Assembly (NCBI RefSeq): GCF_013168275.1
Contig: NZ_AP019547.1
Location: 1,426,001-1,490,000, forward strand
DNA from: Candidatus Nitrotoga sp. AM1P
GTDB taxonomy: Bacteria; Pseudomonadota; Gammaproteobacteria; Burkholderiales; Gallionellaceae
Direction: 5' to 3'
DNA length: 64,000 nucleotides
The notes under the pieces are model-generated. The model was not told the DNA's origin. It did not search any database and saw only the letters and a list, made by a program, of their open reading frames with translations. The position numbers and the translations under genes are program-made. Positions within the stretch are counted from its first letter, which is position 1. Each line of letters starts with the position of its first letter. Of the stretch, positions 22,100 through 32,391 are shown piece by piece.

Positions 22100-22855
22100 T
22101 TAACGTTTGAGTTGGACGGTTTTCGATTCTTCGCCGCTACGCAAACGTCTTCTGAGTTCCTCAACCGGCATTGCATTTAAAATGTCTGTATGGATTATTA
22201 GATGACAGTTGGCACATACGACAGCGACATCTTCAATGCCATTTACTTTCGGTTCTTCCGCAAGCGAAAGCTGCTGACGATGGTGCACCTGAAGAACTCG
22301 CTTGCCCAAACCTCCCAAAAGACCGGAATAGTCAGTACCACAGGCTTCGCACACCCCTTTGGCCTTTTCTAATGCCGCACGTCGGAGTAGATCATTTCGA
22401 CTCCGTGTTGTAACCGTGATTTCCCGCGCAATCCCCTCGACAGCCTGCGCAACTTCCCTGGCTGAAGCTATGCTGTCGAATTCATTAGTTGCGCTTTGGC
22501 TAGCGGCGTATGAGATTGTTTTCGTGCGAATGGTAGTTGGTGGCTGATCGAGACAGTGAACGCAGGGGATGACAGCAATGCCTTCCATATCAGCCCATGA
22601 AAGCAATTCGACTTGATAGTTGGAGCAAACCTTCCGTTTCTTGGTTAAGGAACTGGGCGGTTCAGTGCCTGTACCGAAAACGCCATCCCAATTCACATCG
22701 CCACCAGATCTACTTCGGCAATGCGAAGAGTGAAGCAACGCATGGCGCTTGTCTTTGAACGCGAGAAAAAATCCGTCATCAAAGTGTGCGATTCTCCACT
22801 CCTTAAATTCATCGTGAAGTTTTTGACCCTTCTTATCGTGAAACTCAAAAATCAT
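22100..22855 (-). CDS. HNH endonuclease-domain protein
   Basis: 251 residues. The C-terminal HNH domain (about 155-235) has CEACGTDY, the VLQVHHRQQLSL His pair, EDVAVVCANCHLIIH and so a Cys4 zinc site plus catalytic histidine. The N-terminal 110 residues carry CVHCLD and other cysteines and match nothing I recognise. Alone, with no methyltransferase or ATPase beside it, it could be a restriction-like or phage-defence nuclease or a mobile-element relic. It sits in a small accessory patch beside the toxin-antitoxin-like remnant. Confidence 0.85.
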   Translation of the reverse strand: MIFEFHDKKGQKLHDEFKEWRIAHFDDGFFLAFKDKRHALLHSSHCRSRSGGDVNWDGVFGTGTEPPSSLTKKRKVCSNYQVELLSWADMEGIAVIPCVHCLDQPPTTIRTKTISYAASQSATNEFDSIASAREVAQAVEGIAREITVTTRSRNDLLRRAALEKAKGVCEACGTDYSGLLGGLGKRVLQVHHRQQLSLAEEPKVNGIEDVAVVCANCHLIIHTDILNAMPVEELRRRLRSGEESKTVQLKR

Positions 22856-23005
22856 TATCTGAATTCCCTCTTATGACGCAAAGCACAAAAATGAGAACGC
22901 TACCCTTTAATTTCCATCTTCAACACACACAAATGGCAGCGCCCCCTTTATATGTCTATAAAACATCGAATAACTGAACCCACTAAAGATTTAACATTGA
23001 GAAAT

Positions 23006-24232
23006 TCAACCATTTATTGCCCGCTCTACTGCCATAATCCGTGCCTCACGCACTTTGTCAGCAATAACATTTTTATCCTCACATTGCTGCGCAATCTCTC
23101 CTGCATTCACCGTCTGCGTCGCCCGTAACATTCGCAGCAGATAATCTGCCTGCGGATAAGCATCCTGCTCATGTCCAGTCCGCCCCCGCGCATCCGAAGC
23201 ACATGCCTGCAACAGGAGCGCGAAGCGTTCCGGCCTGCGCCACGCATCGCAACTCTGCAATATGGCCACAATGGTATCAGGGCACAGCTCAGGGGCACGA
23301 TGCACATTACCGTGATAGCGCGCCACCAACAAGCCGAGGTCGCGGCATTCGTTGGTTACACGCAAACGCACACACAAGGCACGCAACAAGTCGACACTGC
23401 GTACCTCGTGGCCGATGTGGCGCGGTAAAATATCCGTTGGCGTATTCCCCTTGCCGAGGTCGTGCGTAAGTGCAGAAAAACGCACTTCCAACGAGTAGTC
23501 ATGTTGTGCCGCATCGTCCAACACCAACATGGTGTGTATGCCGCAATCAATTTCCGGGTGATGTTTAGGCGGCTGTGGCACGCCGAACAAGGCGTCTACT
23601 TCCGGCAGGATTTTTACGAGCGCACCGCAATCACGTAGCGTGAAAAAAAAACGTGACGGCACTTTTTCCATCAGGCCACGCGCCAATTCTTGCCACACAC
23701 GTTCGGGTACCAGCGCATCCACTTCACCGTTTTCCACCATTGCGCGCATCAGCGACAATGTCTCCGGCGCTATGTTGAAACCGAAACGCGCCACGAAGCG
23801 CGCAGCGCGCAGAATCCGCACCGGGTCTTCGCTGAACGCCGAACTAACATGGCGCAAAATTCCGGCTTGCAAGTCGGCGATACCGTTGCAGGGGTCAATT
23901 AAATTACCATCTTGGTCACGTGCAATGGCGTTAATGGTAAAGTCGCGGCGCAGCAAGTCTTGCTCCAGCGTCACGTCCGGCGCGGCATGAATAGCAAAAC
24001 CCCTATAGCCGGGCGCAGTCTTACGCTCGGTGCGTGCCAACGCATATTCCTCGTGTTTGTGCGGATGCAAGAACACCGGAAAATCCTTGCCCACCGGCAT
24101 ATAACCACGTGCCACCATGTCTTCCGGCGTACTCCCCACCACCACCCAATCATGGTCGTTCACTGGTAAACCGAGCAGTTCGTCGCGCACAGCACCACCA
24201 ACACTATAAATTTTCAGGCCGCTATCTTTCAT
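23006..24232 (-). CDS. cca: Multifunctional CCA-adding tRNA nucleotidyltransferase
   Basis: 408 residues from ATG at 24232, which starts just inside the end of the transglycosylase gene (11-nt overlap); an upstream ATG at 24259 is possible. Nucleotidyltransferase motif YSVGGAVRDELLGLP at about 8-22 and DHDWVVVGSTPEDM. RRDFTINAIA and EDPVRILRAARF are class II CCA-enzyme blocks. The C-terminal HD domain (HTMLVLDDA, ALTHDLGKG) marks the gammaproteobacterial/betaproteobacterial multifunctional type. It adds CCA to tRNA 3' ends. Confidence 0.96.
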   Translation of the reverse strand: MKDSGLKIYSVGGAVRDELLGLPVNDHDWVVVGSTPEDMVARGYMPVGKDFPVFLHPHKHEEYALARTERKTAPGYRGFAIHAAPDVTLEQDLLRRDFTINAIARDQDGNLIDPCNGIADLQAGILRHVSSAFSEDPVRILRAARFVARFGFNIAPETLSLMRAMVENGEVDALVPERVWQELARGLMEKVPSRFFFTLRDCGALVKILPEVDALFGVPQPPKHHPEIDCGIHTMLVLDDAAQHDYSLEVRFSALTHDLGKGNTPTDILPRHIGHEVRSVDLLRALCVRLRVTNECRDLGLLVARYHGNVHRAPELCPDTIVAILQSCDAWRRPERFALLLQACASDARGRTGHEQDAYPQADYLLRMLRATQTVNAGEIAQQCEDKNVIADKVREARIMAVERAING

Positions 24233-26159
24233 CGGGAATAGCCTGCTGGTTAACAGCATTCTTTGCCATTATCACGCCCAAACGTTGCTTGAGGGAACGC
24301 GGCGGCTGGCCGAAAAGTTGGGAGTAATACATGGTATTGCTCATAACCTTCTTTACATAAATGCGCGTTTCATCAAAGGGAATGTTTTCAGCGTATACGG
24401 CTCCTTCCAATGTGCTTTCTCCACGCCACTTACGGGCGCGTGCAGGTCCGGCGTTATAGGCGGCGGAGGCCAGCACCGGATTATTGTCGAGTGACGACAG
24501 CACCGTTTTCATATAATACGTGCCCAGCTTGAAATGAGTATCCAGTTGATTGATAAGTGTCTGACGATAACTCTTCATCCCTATTTTTTGCGCTATCCAA
24601 CGCGCCGTGGCAGGCATGATCTGCATAAGGCCTGTCGCGCCTGCAGGTGATTTAGCTTGATAAACGAAACGACTCTCCTGCCGTATTAAGCCATACACCC
24701 AGGCTTCTTCCAGTTCATTCTTGCGAACATAACCCTGCAATACCTCCCGGTAGGGCGCAAGATAACGCAAGCTGAAGTCATGTATTTGAACGGTACGATC
24801 AGCAGTGTTAATGGCATGGTCATACATCCCGTTGCGACGCGCAATTTCAGCCGCCACCAATAGCTGTTGGTCGTCCAGCTTGCGCGCCGCCCATGCCCAT
24901 TCTCTGGCCGCATCAGTGCGCAAATCCATACGATATAACGCCAGTGTACGTTGAACAGCGGGCTTTGCCAGCATTGCATTTATTGTCGCTTTGCTTGGCT
25001 GATAAGTGGCTGGCATCGTTGCCGCAGGAGCTACTCCAATCTCCTCGGCAGCAAGTTGACCGTAAAAATTATGTTCATTGCTCAATTCAGTAAACAGCAC
25101 ATTCGCTTCCGGCAAACTTCCCCATGCTTTCAGAGCACGCGCCTTCCAATAACGCCAGACACCCTCATACTGTTGTTGCGGCGTCATGGCATTAATGCTC
25201 GCCCAAACTTCATGCCAATTCTGCGTAAGCAACGCGGTTCGGGCACGCCATGCCAACTGCGGCCCGGTCAGAGGCGCCTCACCAGCCGCCTTGTACCATT
25301 CCAGCGCGCGCGTATCTCGCTTGCGTGCCGCTTCGTAACCTAACCATCCATAAAAATAATACTGTTCATCCGCAGTAAAATATGCCGCTTTTTTTTCCCA
25401 TTGTGAATAAGCTAATTGCGGCGATTGCTTGGCAAGCCGTAGCAAAGCAAACATCGCCACTGCGCGCTGCGCTTCGGAGGCATTATCCAGCTTAGCCGTG
25501 GCAAGATAACGCACCTGATCAGTGGCAGCACTATCCAGTTCGGATGCAGAAAGTACACGCTTGACAGGCAGCCTCTCCGAGAGCTGCTTAGCCATCGTCA
25601 CATTACCTGCCTCCAGTGCCAGGCGCAAACGTAGCCATACATCCGTTGCATTGATGATACCGCTGGCAATTGCCGCATCGAACAATGGAGCACAACTTTC
25701 CGGCATTTCCGCGCTGTTAGTTAACCATAGGTTGCGCGCCTCATGCAGCACTTGTTCTTCTTGCAGATGTTGACGCGATCGCAGGGCATAACAGGTCAGA
25801 TCGACCTCTCCACCCACCAGACGAGGATATTGTGCGGCAAACTCTTCCCATTGCTGCCTTTTCCCAAGCAATCTCAACCATTCCGCACGCAGCTGGTTAA
25901 TCACCGGAGTATCATCAGGACGCGCTAGAAATGCTTGGATATCGGCGGCGCTCGCCGTTTCTAGTCGCATACGCAACTGGTAATAAGCTAGATAGGGTTC
26001 TAGTGGGGAATGCTTTAATCGCACGGCCATGCGATCAAGCTTCACTACATCCCCCATCCGAAATGCATCACGCGCGGCAAGAAAATCCGCATCCTGATTT
26101 GCGACCGCAAACACAGGAATACAAAGTAATACAAATACAAAAATATTTTTAAAACGCAT
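24222..26159 (-). CDS. slt: Soluble lytic murein transglycosylase (Slt70-like)
   Basis: 645 residues from ATG at 26159, chosen because it starts a good signal peptide (MRFKNIFVFVLLCIPVFAVA) and has AAGGG upstream; the frame stays open to 26441 but that extension lacks family features. A long alpha-helical U domain (about 25-440) is followed by the SLT catalytic domain with RQESRFVYQAKSPAGATGL (catalytic Glu), MQIMPATA and NPVLASAAYNAGP. It cleaves peptidoglycan glycan strands with anhydro-muropeptide release in the periplasm. Confidence 0.95.
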   Translation of the reverse strand: MRFKNIFVFVLLCIPVFAVANQDADFLAARDAFRMGDVVKLDRMAVRLKHSPLEPYLAYYQLRMRLETASAADIQAFLARPDDTPVINQLRAEWLRLLGKRQQWEEFAAQYPRLVGGEVDLTCYALRSRQHLQEEQVLHEARNLWLTNSAEMPESCAPLFDAAIASGIINATDVWLRLRLALEAGNVTMAKQLSERLPVKRVLSASELDSAATDQVRYLATAKLDNASEAQRAVAMFALLRLAKQSPQLAYSQWEKKAAYFTADEQYYFYGWLGYEAARKRDTRALEWYKAAGEAPLTGPQLAWRARTALLTQNWHEVWASINAMTPQQQYEGVWRYWKARALKAWGSLPEANVLFTELSNEHNFYGQLAAEEIGVAPAATMPATYQPSKATINAMLAKPAVQRTLALYRMDLRTDAAREWAWAARKLDDQQLLVAAEIARRNGMYDHAINTADRTVQIHDFSLRYLAPYREVLQGYVRKNELEEAWVYGLIRQESRFVYQAKSPAGATGLMQIMPATARWIAQKIGMKSYRQTLINQLDTHFKLGTYYMKTVLSSLDNNPVLASAAYNAGPARARKWRGESTLEGAVYAENIPFDETRIYVKKVMSNTMYYSQLFGQPPRSLKQRLGVIMAKNAVNQQAIPDER

Positions 26160-26653
26160 GGATGATGCCCTTATAAAATTCCGTTTAGCCGCCATATTCT
26201 CGACTGATTTTGAAATTTTTCCCTTGCAGGCGATTTCCCCATTTATATTGCAGTGAATACACTCTCCACTATCGGTGGCCAATGCCCGAATGAATTTTGC
26301 GAGGCTTGTTGTCAGCATTGATTCTAGATCAAATAGCTCTTCAAATTTATACAGGCTCAATATTTTAGCAGATGCAGATTGCCGCACATCGCTCGTTTCC
26401 GTGAAAGCAGTTTTAGTGAAGTTGTGAATATCTTCAAGCAATATTTTTCAAATACAAGGTACTTCAACTCAGCGTGCTTTACTCTTGGTGCAGTAAGTTT
26501 GGCAACACTCAAAGAGAAGTATTTCTGCACGTGAATAACCTGAGATACTATTTTTTGAAAAAGGTTTAATGATATATAGGCGTGGAGAGAGAATGCAAAA
26601 ACCTGTAAAATCCTGAAATTCAAAAATTCTATTAATCAAGGCAAGGAAAATAC
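26160..26653. other. Divergent gap between slt and fbp
   Basis: About 490 AT-rich bases holding the promoters of two divergent genes. Open frames exist on the minus strand (to 26441 in the slt frame, and 26357-26623) but neither has a ribosome-binding site or a recognisable product. No RNA gene or terminator was found. Confidence 0.5.
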
Positions 26654-27658
26654 ATGAGCAAGAACTTGGTGCAATTCATTATCGAAGAACAGAGGCAATT
26701 ACCGGGAGCAAACGGGGACTTCACTGGACTACTCAGTGACATTATTATGGCATGCAAACAAATTGCCCATAGTGTAAACAAAGGCGCATTGATTGGCGTG
26801 CTGGGCAGTGCCGGTAGCGAAAATATCCAAGGTGAAACGCAAAAAAAGCTGGATGTCATAACCAATGACATTTTCATCGAAGCAAACCAATGGAGCGGCC
26901 ATCTTGCCGCTATGGCATCTGAAGAGATCGATGACATCTACCCCATTCCTGCGCAATATCCAAAAGGTAAATACTTGCTGACATTTGACCCGCTGGATGG
27001 CTCGTCCAACATTGACGTAAATATTTCCGTTGGCACTATTTTCTCGATTTTGCGTTGCCCCGAAGGAGTGACAAACCCAACTGCAGAGGATTTTCTGCAA
27101 CCGGGCACCAAACAGGTCTGCGCTGGTTATGCACTATATGGCCCCGCTACAATGCTAGTACTCACTACTGGGCATGGCGTAAATGGCTTCACGCTGAACA
27201 ATGACATCGGGGAGTTCATACTGTCTCATCCAAATATGACCATTCCGAGCGATACCCAGGAATTCGCTATCAACATGTCCAACCAGCGTTTCTGGGAAAC
27301 TCCAGTGCAACGTTATGTGGATGAATGCGTAAAAGGTAAAACCCCAGGAGGACGAGAGAAAAACTTCAACATGCGCTGGGTAGCTTCGATGGTTGCGGAA
27401 GTGCATCGCATCCTGATTCGTGGCGGCATCTTTATGTATCCATTCGACAACAAGGAAGCAGGCAAGGCAGGTAAATTGCGTCTACTGTATGAAGCCAATC
27501 CCATGTCTTTCATCGTGGAACAAGCGGGAGGGGTATGCTCCACGGGTCGCGAACGTATTATGGAACTCAAGCCGGCGGGCTTGCACCAACGTGTGCCGGT
27601 GATTCTTGGTTCGAAGAATGAAGTAGAGCGCGTGGTGGGTTATCACAAAGGGGCGTGA
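26654..27658 (+). CDS. fbp: Fructose-1,6-bisphosphatase class I
   Basis: 334 residues, normal length. Metal/substrate block [20 protein letters not shown] is unmistakable; GGIFMYP and [18 protein letters not shown] complete the active site. It hydrolyses fructose 1,6-bisphosphate in gluconeogenesis and in Calvin-cycle regeneration, consistent with the phosphoribulokinase at 17285. Ribosome-binding site AAGGAAAATAC before ATG. It is a single-gene unit divergent from slt; a weak 6-bp stem follows the stop. Confidence 0.98.
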   Translation: MSKNLVQFIIEEQRQLPGANGDFTGLLSDIIMACKQIAHSVNKGALIGVLGSAGSENIQGETQKKLDVITNDIFIEANQWSGHLAAMASEEIDDIYPIPAQYPKGKYLLTFDPLDGSSNIDVNISVGTIFSILRCPEGVTNPTAEDFLQPGTKQVCAGYALYGPATMLVLTTGHGVNGFTLNNDIGEFILSHPNMTIPSDTQEFAINMSNQRFWETPVQRYVDECVKGKTPGGREKNFNMRWVASMVAEVHRILIRGGIFMYPFDNKEAGKAGKLRLLYEANPMSFIVEQAGGVCSTGRERIMELKPAGLHQRVPVILGSKNEVERVVGYHKGA

Positions 27659-27776
27659 CACAATAGCATTCTTCTGATGAATGCCTCACCATGCAGAAAA
27701 ACTTAAGAGAAAAACAGCGAGTTTTCTAGAGGTGCCCTACATTTACAGAAGAATTGCTCAATCAATAATATTCTGC

Positions 27777-29294
27777 CTAACCGCGAAAAAAATACAAAAC
27801 AATAAAGCCGAATAAAATTAACGCAACTAATATAACTAGCTGATTTATTTGTTTTTGTTGGGCTACTAATTCACGCAATACAGTTGCAATTTGTAATCCG
27901 GGTTTTTCATTCAGGGTTTGATACAACAAACGCGGTAGTTGTGGCAATAGAATGGCGTAGTGTGGCGCCTCTATTTTTAGAGCATTAAGAAAACCGCGCC
28001 AGCCAATTTGCTCGCTCATCCAACGTTCCAGCCAAGGCTTGGCAGTCTTCCACAGATCCAGTTCGGGATCCAGTTGCAGGCCCAATCCTTCGATATTCAG
28101 CAAGGTTTTCTGCAACAACACGAGTTGTGGTTGGACTTCAATGCCGAATTGGCGCGAGGTCTGGAATAGGCGCAACAAGACACGTCCAAAAGAAACTTCC
28201 CGCAAGGGCCGGTCAAAGATTGGCTCGCACACGGCTCGGATGGCTGCCTCCAGTTCATCCACCCGGGTAGCCGCAGGTGCCCAGCCGGATTCTATGTGCA
28301 CTTCCGCCACGCGCTTATAGTCGCGCCGAAAGAAGGCAATGAAATTCTGTGCGAGATAATGTTTGTCGGAATCGGTGAGGGTACCCATGATGCCAAAATC
28401 CAGTGCAATGTAGCGGCCTTCTGCGTCTACCTGCACATTACCGGGGTGCATGTCAGCATGAAAAAAACCATCACGAAAAACTTGAGTGTAGAAAATTTCC
28501 ACGCCATTGGCTGCCAGCGTAGGGAGGTCAATGCCGGCCGCACGTAATGCATCCACATGATTGACGGGAAGGCCGTTCATTCGTTCCATCACCATCACTT
28601 CATCTGTACACCAATCCCAATAAATTTCCGGAACTAGCAACAATTTTGAATTGGCAAAATTGCGTTTCAATTGACTGGCGCTGGAGGCTTCACGCATCAG
28701 ATCAAGTTCGTTATGCAGATGCTTCTCGAATTCCTCCACCACTTTGCGCGGCTTGAGCCGCCTGCCGTCTTCCCACCAGCGTTCGATTAAACTCGCGCAG
28801 ATATCAAGCAGTGCGATGTCGTGCGCGATAACGCGTGCGATGCCGGGGCGCAGGATTTTTATTGCGACTTCGCGTCCATTTGGCAGCACGGCAAAATGTA
28901 CTTGGGCCACCGAAGCGCTGGCAATGGGGGTTTCTTCAAAGCTGTAAAACACTTCATTAAGTTTTTTTTTGTACGCAGCCTCCAATAAAGCCACAGCTTG
29001 CTCAGAGGGAAAGGACGGTACCTGGTCTTGTAGTTTTGCGAGTCCATCGGCGATATCGACAGGAATCAGGTCGCGGCGGGTAGACAGCATTTGTCCGAAT
29101 TTTACAAAGATCGGGCCCAAGTTCTCCAATGCATGGCGCAATCTCTCTGCACGCGGAGCAGACGTGTCGCGTGCGAATAGCAGCAAGTTGATCGGTATCA
29201 GCAGCCAGCGCGTACGTGAATGCGCAAGAAGAAATTCGTCCAAGCCGAAGCGCAGTACGACAAAAATTATTTTTAGCAGGCGTAACAGGCGCAT
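27777..29294 (-). CDS. ubiB: UbiB ubiquinone biosynthesis ABC1-kinase-like protein
   Basis: 505 residues. KxGQ motif [20 protein letters not shown] near 50, AxxSxxQVH ([12 protein letters not shown]), a kinase-like core with ALDFG, and two C-terminal membrane helices (about 480-505). UbiB is an atypical kinase/ATPase needed for aerobic ubiquinone synthesis, probably in access of lipid precursors to the Ubi complex. It ends the DUF971-ubiE-Tim44-ubiJ-ubiB series, after a 189-nt gap. Confidence 0.96.
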   Translation of the reverse strand: MRLLRLLKIIFVVLRFGLDEFLLAHSRTRWLLIPINLLLFARDTSAPRAERLRHALENLGPIFVKFGQMLSTRRDLIPVDIADGLAKLQDQVPSFPSEQAVALLEAAYKKKLNEVFYSFEETPIASASVAQVHFAVLPNGREVAIKILRPGIARVIAHDIALLDICASLIERWWEDGRRLKPRKVVEEFEKHLHNELDLMREASSASQLKRNFANSKLLLVPEIYWDWCTDEVMVMERMNGLPVNHVDALRAAGIDLPTLAANGVEIFYTQVFRDGFFHADMHPGNVQVDAEGRYIALDFGIMGTLTDSDKHYLAQNFIAFFRRDYKRVAEVHIESGWAPAATRVDELEAAIRAVCEPIFDRPLREVSFGRVLLRLFQTSRQFGIEVQPQLVLLQKTLLNIEGLGLQLDPELDLWKTAKPWLERWMSEQIGWRGFLNALKIEAPHYAILLPQLPRLLYQTLNEKPGLQIATVLRELVAQQKQINQLVILVALILFGFIVLYFFRG

Positions 29295-29483
29295 GAAAAT
29301 TTTACGAAGATTTGATTATTTTGCAGTCCAGGCGAAGTGTTCGGCCGTATGTTAGAAATTATGCTCTCTGCTTGATTTTTCACTCGTCCAAAAGCGACCT
29401 TAAAGCGGCCGCTGAACATCTGAAAAGAAAATCAGATTTTTAAATTTCAAAAAACAGCTAAATGCATTGCAGTATTATAAAGA

Positions 29484-30068
29484 CTAACAAGAGCTTTCAG
29501 GATTAGATAATCGGTTGATGCGTTGCTCCAACCGCGCTACGTCATCGCGCAGCTTGTCTGTTTGTTGCACAAAATCCGCAACATGAGTGGATTTGGTAAG
29601 CAGCGGGGCTTCTTCCGTCCAGTACTCTACCAGTGCTTGCGACAAGTTGAGCGCAGTATCCTGTATGTATTGCTGACCGGTTTTAGCATATTGCACGATA
29701 CGTTCGGCAGCAATATCGCCCGTCACCCGGCTTAAGTCTTCTGCTGCATCCCAGTGTAAATGACGGCTGAGATAAAAAATTTCAGTAAGTAACGCGGTAT
29801 CGCCACAGCTTTCAATTTGCGCATAAGCTGTTTCATCATGCACTGCCAGGCGCGGCAACAATGATGGTGGAATAGTGCAGCTTGCATCGGCGCTTACATC
29901 GCCTGCTGAAACATGCAACGTGCCATCATTTTGAATAGTATAGGCAAAAATAAACGGCGCGATGTTAAAGCGCGCCGTCTTGCCTGCATGAACTACCAAC
30001 CGTTGCAATGCCCAACCACTTTGAGTGAGCAAGTGGTTAAGGGCAGCAGCAGTCGGCTGAAACAGCAT
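29484..30068 (-). CDS. ubiJ: UbiJ ubiquinone biosynthesis accessory factor
   Basis: 194 residues. N-terminal SCP2-like lipid-binding domain (about 5-120, ALNHLLTQSGWALQRL, then GDTALLTEIFYL) and a C-terminal coiled coil (about 160-190, DKLRDDVARLEQRINRL). UbiJ works with UbiK as a scaffold for the soluble Ubi enzyme complex. The position between ubiE and ubiB supports the call. It begins 2 nt after the Tim44-like gene. Confidence 0.9.
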   Translation of the reverse strand: MLFQPTAAALNHLLTQSGWALQRLVVHAGKTARFNIAPFIFAYTIQNDGTLHVSAGDVSADASCTIPPSLLPRLAVHDETAYAQIESCGDTALLTEIFYLSRHLHWDAAEDLSRVTGDIAAERIVQYAKTGQQYIQDTALNLSQALVEYWTEEAPLLTKSTHVADFVQQTDKLRDDVARLEQRINRLSNPESSC

Positions 30069-30070
30069 AT

Positions 30071-30922
30071 TTAAGCTACTTGCTGGATCCCGGATAGCAA
30101 CCAGACTGCCTTTTCATCGCGCAGATTTTTCTGCACATGCCAAATTTCATCGAAATTCTCCGACATGCCGTTGTTCTCGCTCAATTGCCCGCTCATACGC
30201 ACACTAGCAATGGCATAGTCACCTTCATTAACCACCTCAACAATCTGAGCATTGATTGTCTGCACATCTGTTTTTTGCGGTACATCGCCGCGTTCCTGTA
30301 ATTGCAAGGAAATTTCAGCGAACATTTCGGGCGTAGTGTACTCACGAATATCATTGAGATCTTTACGGTCATTTGCAGCCTGCAGACGGATAAATGAAGT
30401 CTTGGCGCTACGCAGGAAAGCTTCAACCGGGAAATCTGCCGGAATGTTACTGGTGGTGCTGTTGACTAGCGGAACAGAGGTTGCAGCGCTACCGCCTGCA
30501 AATGGCTGCTGCCTCGATTCTGGCTGGTAGGACGATGCGCCGCTTCCTGCATATTGCATAGCAGGCTGCTGCGGCTGGGATTTGCGAAACCGGGAAACCA
30601 GGAACATCACCACACCGGCAACCAGAAGCGCCATCAGAATACCGCCCATTGCACCACCTAACCCGCCCAGACCTCCAGCGAACATTGCACCCAAGCCAGC
30701 ACCTATTGCCAAACCGGCCAAGGGGCCAAGCCATTTATTACCCGCCGCCGCAGGCGCGGCCGGAGCAGGTGCGGCAGCGGGTGTCTTGGACGCTTGCTGC
30801 GGACTCATAGTGCGTTGCTGACCAATGCTGCCCCCCCCGCCCATGCGCTTAGCTTCAGCAGTTACAGTTAGCATAGAGAAACTAGCCAAGGTAAGAGTTA
30901 ACAACAATAAAAAACGTTTCAT
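30071..30922 (-). CDS. Tim44-domain protein
   Basis: 283 residues from ATG at 30922, preceded by GAGGTGG. Signal peptide about 1-24, a Gly/Ala/Pro-rich linker, then two closely spaced glycine-rich hydrophobic stretches (about 65-110, GLAIGAGLGAMFAGGLGG and MGGILMALLVAGVVMFLVS) as membrane anchor. The C-terminal Tim44-like domain (about 165-283) has FLRSAKTSFIRLQAAND and DEIWHVQKNL. Its role in bacteria is not settled. Its place inside a ubiquinone operon recurs in betaproteobacteria and hints at a membrane-assembly role. Confidence 0.88.
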   Translation of the reverse strand: MKRFLLLLTLTLASFSMLTVTAEAKRMGGGGSIGQQRTMSPQQASKTPAAAPAPAAPAAAGNKWLGPLAGLAIGAGLGAMFAGGLGGLGGAMGGILMALLVAGVVMFLVSRFRKSQPQQPAMQYAGSGASSYQPESRQQPFAGGSAATSVPLVNSTTSNIPADFPVEAFLRSAKTSFIRLQAANDRKDLNDIREYTTPEMFAEISLQLQERGDVPQKTDVQTINAQIVEVVNEGDYAIASVRMSGQLSENNGMSENFDEIWHVQKNLRDEKAVWLLSGIQQVA

Positions 30923-31127
30923 GAACCACCTCATTTAATAGTTAACAACAAAAAAAGCGAATAAAGTATAACACTACATCCTTAGTGCACTACAAAAAGT
31001 AAAGGTTCCTTCTGCGAACCCATTTTGCTATGTCATTACAATATTTTGATAATAAATCAGCTTGCCTGAGACAAGTTAAATATTAAAAATATTTGGAGTG
31101 CACGACAGACATTGGGAAACATCCTGG

Positions 31128-31862
31128 TTAAATTTTATAACCCCTGTGCAGGGCCACAATTCCAGCATTAAGGTTGAAATATTCAACACGAGAGAGACCA
31201 GCTTCTTCCATCAGGCGCTTAAGCTCTTCCTGTGAAGGGTGCATGCGGATAGATTCCGCCAGGTAGCGATAACTGTCAGCATCCTTGGCGATCAGTTCGC
31301 CTAACTTCGGCAGCAGCTTGAACGAATAAGCATCATACAGTGGCTCCAACGGCTTCCACACCTTGGAAAATTCCAACACCAGCAAGCGGCCGCCAGGCTT
31401 AAGCACGCGCTGCATCTCACGTAACGCAGCATCCTTGTGAGTTACATTGCGCAGGCCAAAAGCAATGCTGACACAGTTGAAATAATTAGAGGGAAAGGGC
31501 AAGTTTTCCGCATCACACTGTGCAACTGGTATATTTAGACCGTCATCAATCAAGCGATCACGGCCAACGCGCAACATCGCTTTGTTAATGTCGGTGAGCC
31601 AAACTTGGCCGCTATTGCCTACACATTTGGCAAACTGACGGGAAAGGTCACCAGACCCACCCGCCACATCCAGCACTCGCTCCCCCACTCGTACACCACT
31701 GACCTGAATGGCGAAGCGTTTCCAGAGCCGATGCAGACCAACTGACATGAGGTCGTTCATCACATCATATTTGTTGGCGACGGATGTGAACACTTTGGCT
31801 ACACGCTCGGCCTTTTCTGTTTCCGCGATAGTCGTGAAACCGAAATGAGTTGTCTTGTTCAT
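31128..31862 (-). CDS. ubiE: Ubiquinone/menaquinone C-methyltransferase
   Basis: 244 residues. SAM site [14 protein letters not shown] at about 65-78, [20 protein letters not shown] and LEFSKVW, all typical of UbiE/COQ5. It methylates the benzoquinol ring (C2) in ubiquinone synthesis. The start overlaps the stop of the upstream DUF971 gene by 4 nt. Confidence 0.97.
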   Translation of the reverse strand: MNKTTHFGFTTIAETEKAERVAKVFTSVANKYDVMNDLMSVGLHRLWKRFAIQVSGVRVGERVLDVAGGSGDLSRQFAKCVGNSGQVWLTDINKAMLRVGRDRLIDDGLNIPVAQCDAENLPFPSNYFNCVSIAFGLRNVTHKDAALREMQRVLKPGGRLLVLEFSKVWKPLEPLYDAYSFKLLPKLGELIAKDADSYRYLAESIRMHPSQEELKRLMEEAGLSRVEYFNLNAGIVALHRGYKI

Positions 31863-32260
31863 TTTATTTCCTCAGGCTTATCGAATACCTTTACAGGGGG
31901 ATGTGGAAGACGGCTCGCTCCCGCTTCTGCCAATTTGCTTAAATATTCGTGCCACAACGCATCCTGATATTTCCCGAGCTCATTCAAATAATCCCAGGAA
32001 TAAAGGCCGGTATTGTGGCCATCATCGAAAGTCAATTTGATGGCGTAGCTGCCTACAGGCTGCACGTCGATCACGTTCACATCTTGCTTGCCGACCTGCA
32101 GCACCTCCTGACTCGGGCCATGCCCACGAACTGCGGCAGAAGGCGAATGCACGCGCAGAAACTCATAAGGCAAGCGGTAGCGTGAGCCGTCATCAAAAGC
32201 TATTTCCAGCAGCTTCGATTGTTGATGCAGGGTAATTTCGGTGGGCTTAAGCATGGTCAT
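31859..32260 (-). CDS. DUF971 (gamma-butyrobetaine hydroxylase-like N-terminal) protein
   Basis: About 133 residues from ATG at 32260; an in-frame GTG at 32272 or ATG at 32254 are alternatives and no clear ribosome-binding site decides. Blocks: [47 protein letters not shown]. This is the small stand-alone DUF971 domain, a suspected Fe-S or zinc-linked accessory fold. It precedes ubiE with a 4-nt overlap, an arrangement seen in many betaproteobacteria. Confidence 0.9.
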   Translation of the reverse strand: MTMLKPTEITLHQQSKLLEIAFDDGSRYRLPYEFLRVHSPSAAVRGHGPSQEVLQVGKQDVNVIDVQPVGSYAIKLTFDDGHNTGLYSWDYLNELGKYQDALWHEYLSKLAEAGASRLPHPPVKVFDKPEEIK

Positions 32261-32391
32261 TAAAATTGACACACGTATTTGTTCGACAGCGTAATAATAA
32301 AAAGTTAGTGCAGCAATAGAAGGGTGTGTTCCATGCCGCCTTAGCTATTCTTACACAAAGCTTTTGCTCAGGAATTTTTTTCTGTTTGAAA

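Noticed and set aside
26160..26441. N-terminal extension of the lytic transglycosylase
   Set aside because: The ATG at 26159 begins a signal peptide and has AAGGG before it; the extension has no export signal or family similarity.
26357..26623. 88-codon minus frame upstream of slt
   Set aside because: No ribosome-binding site, AT-driven composition, in a divergent promoter region.
29418..29437. ATCTGA/TCAGAT hairpin between ubiJ and ubiB as a terminator
   Set aside because: The T-run is on the plus strand where no gene ends; on the coding strand there is none.
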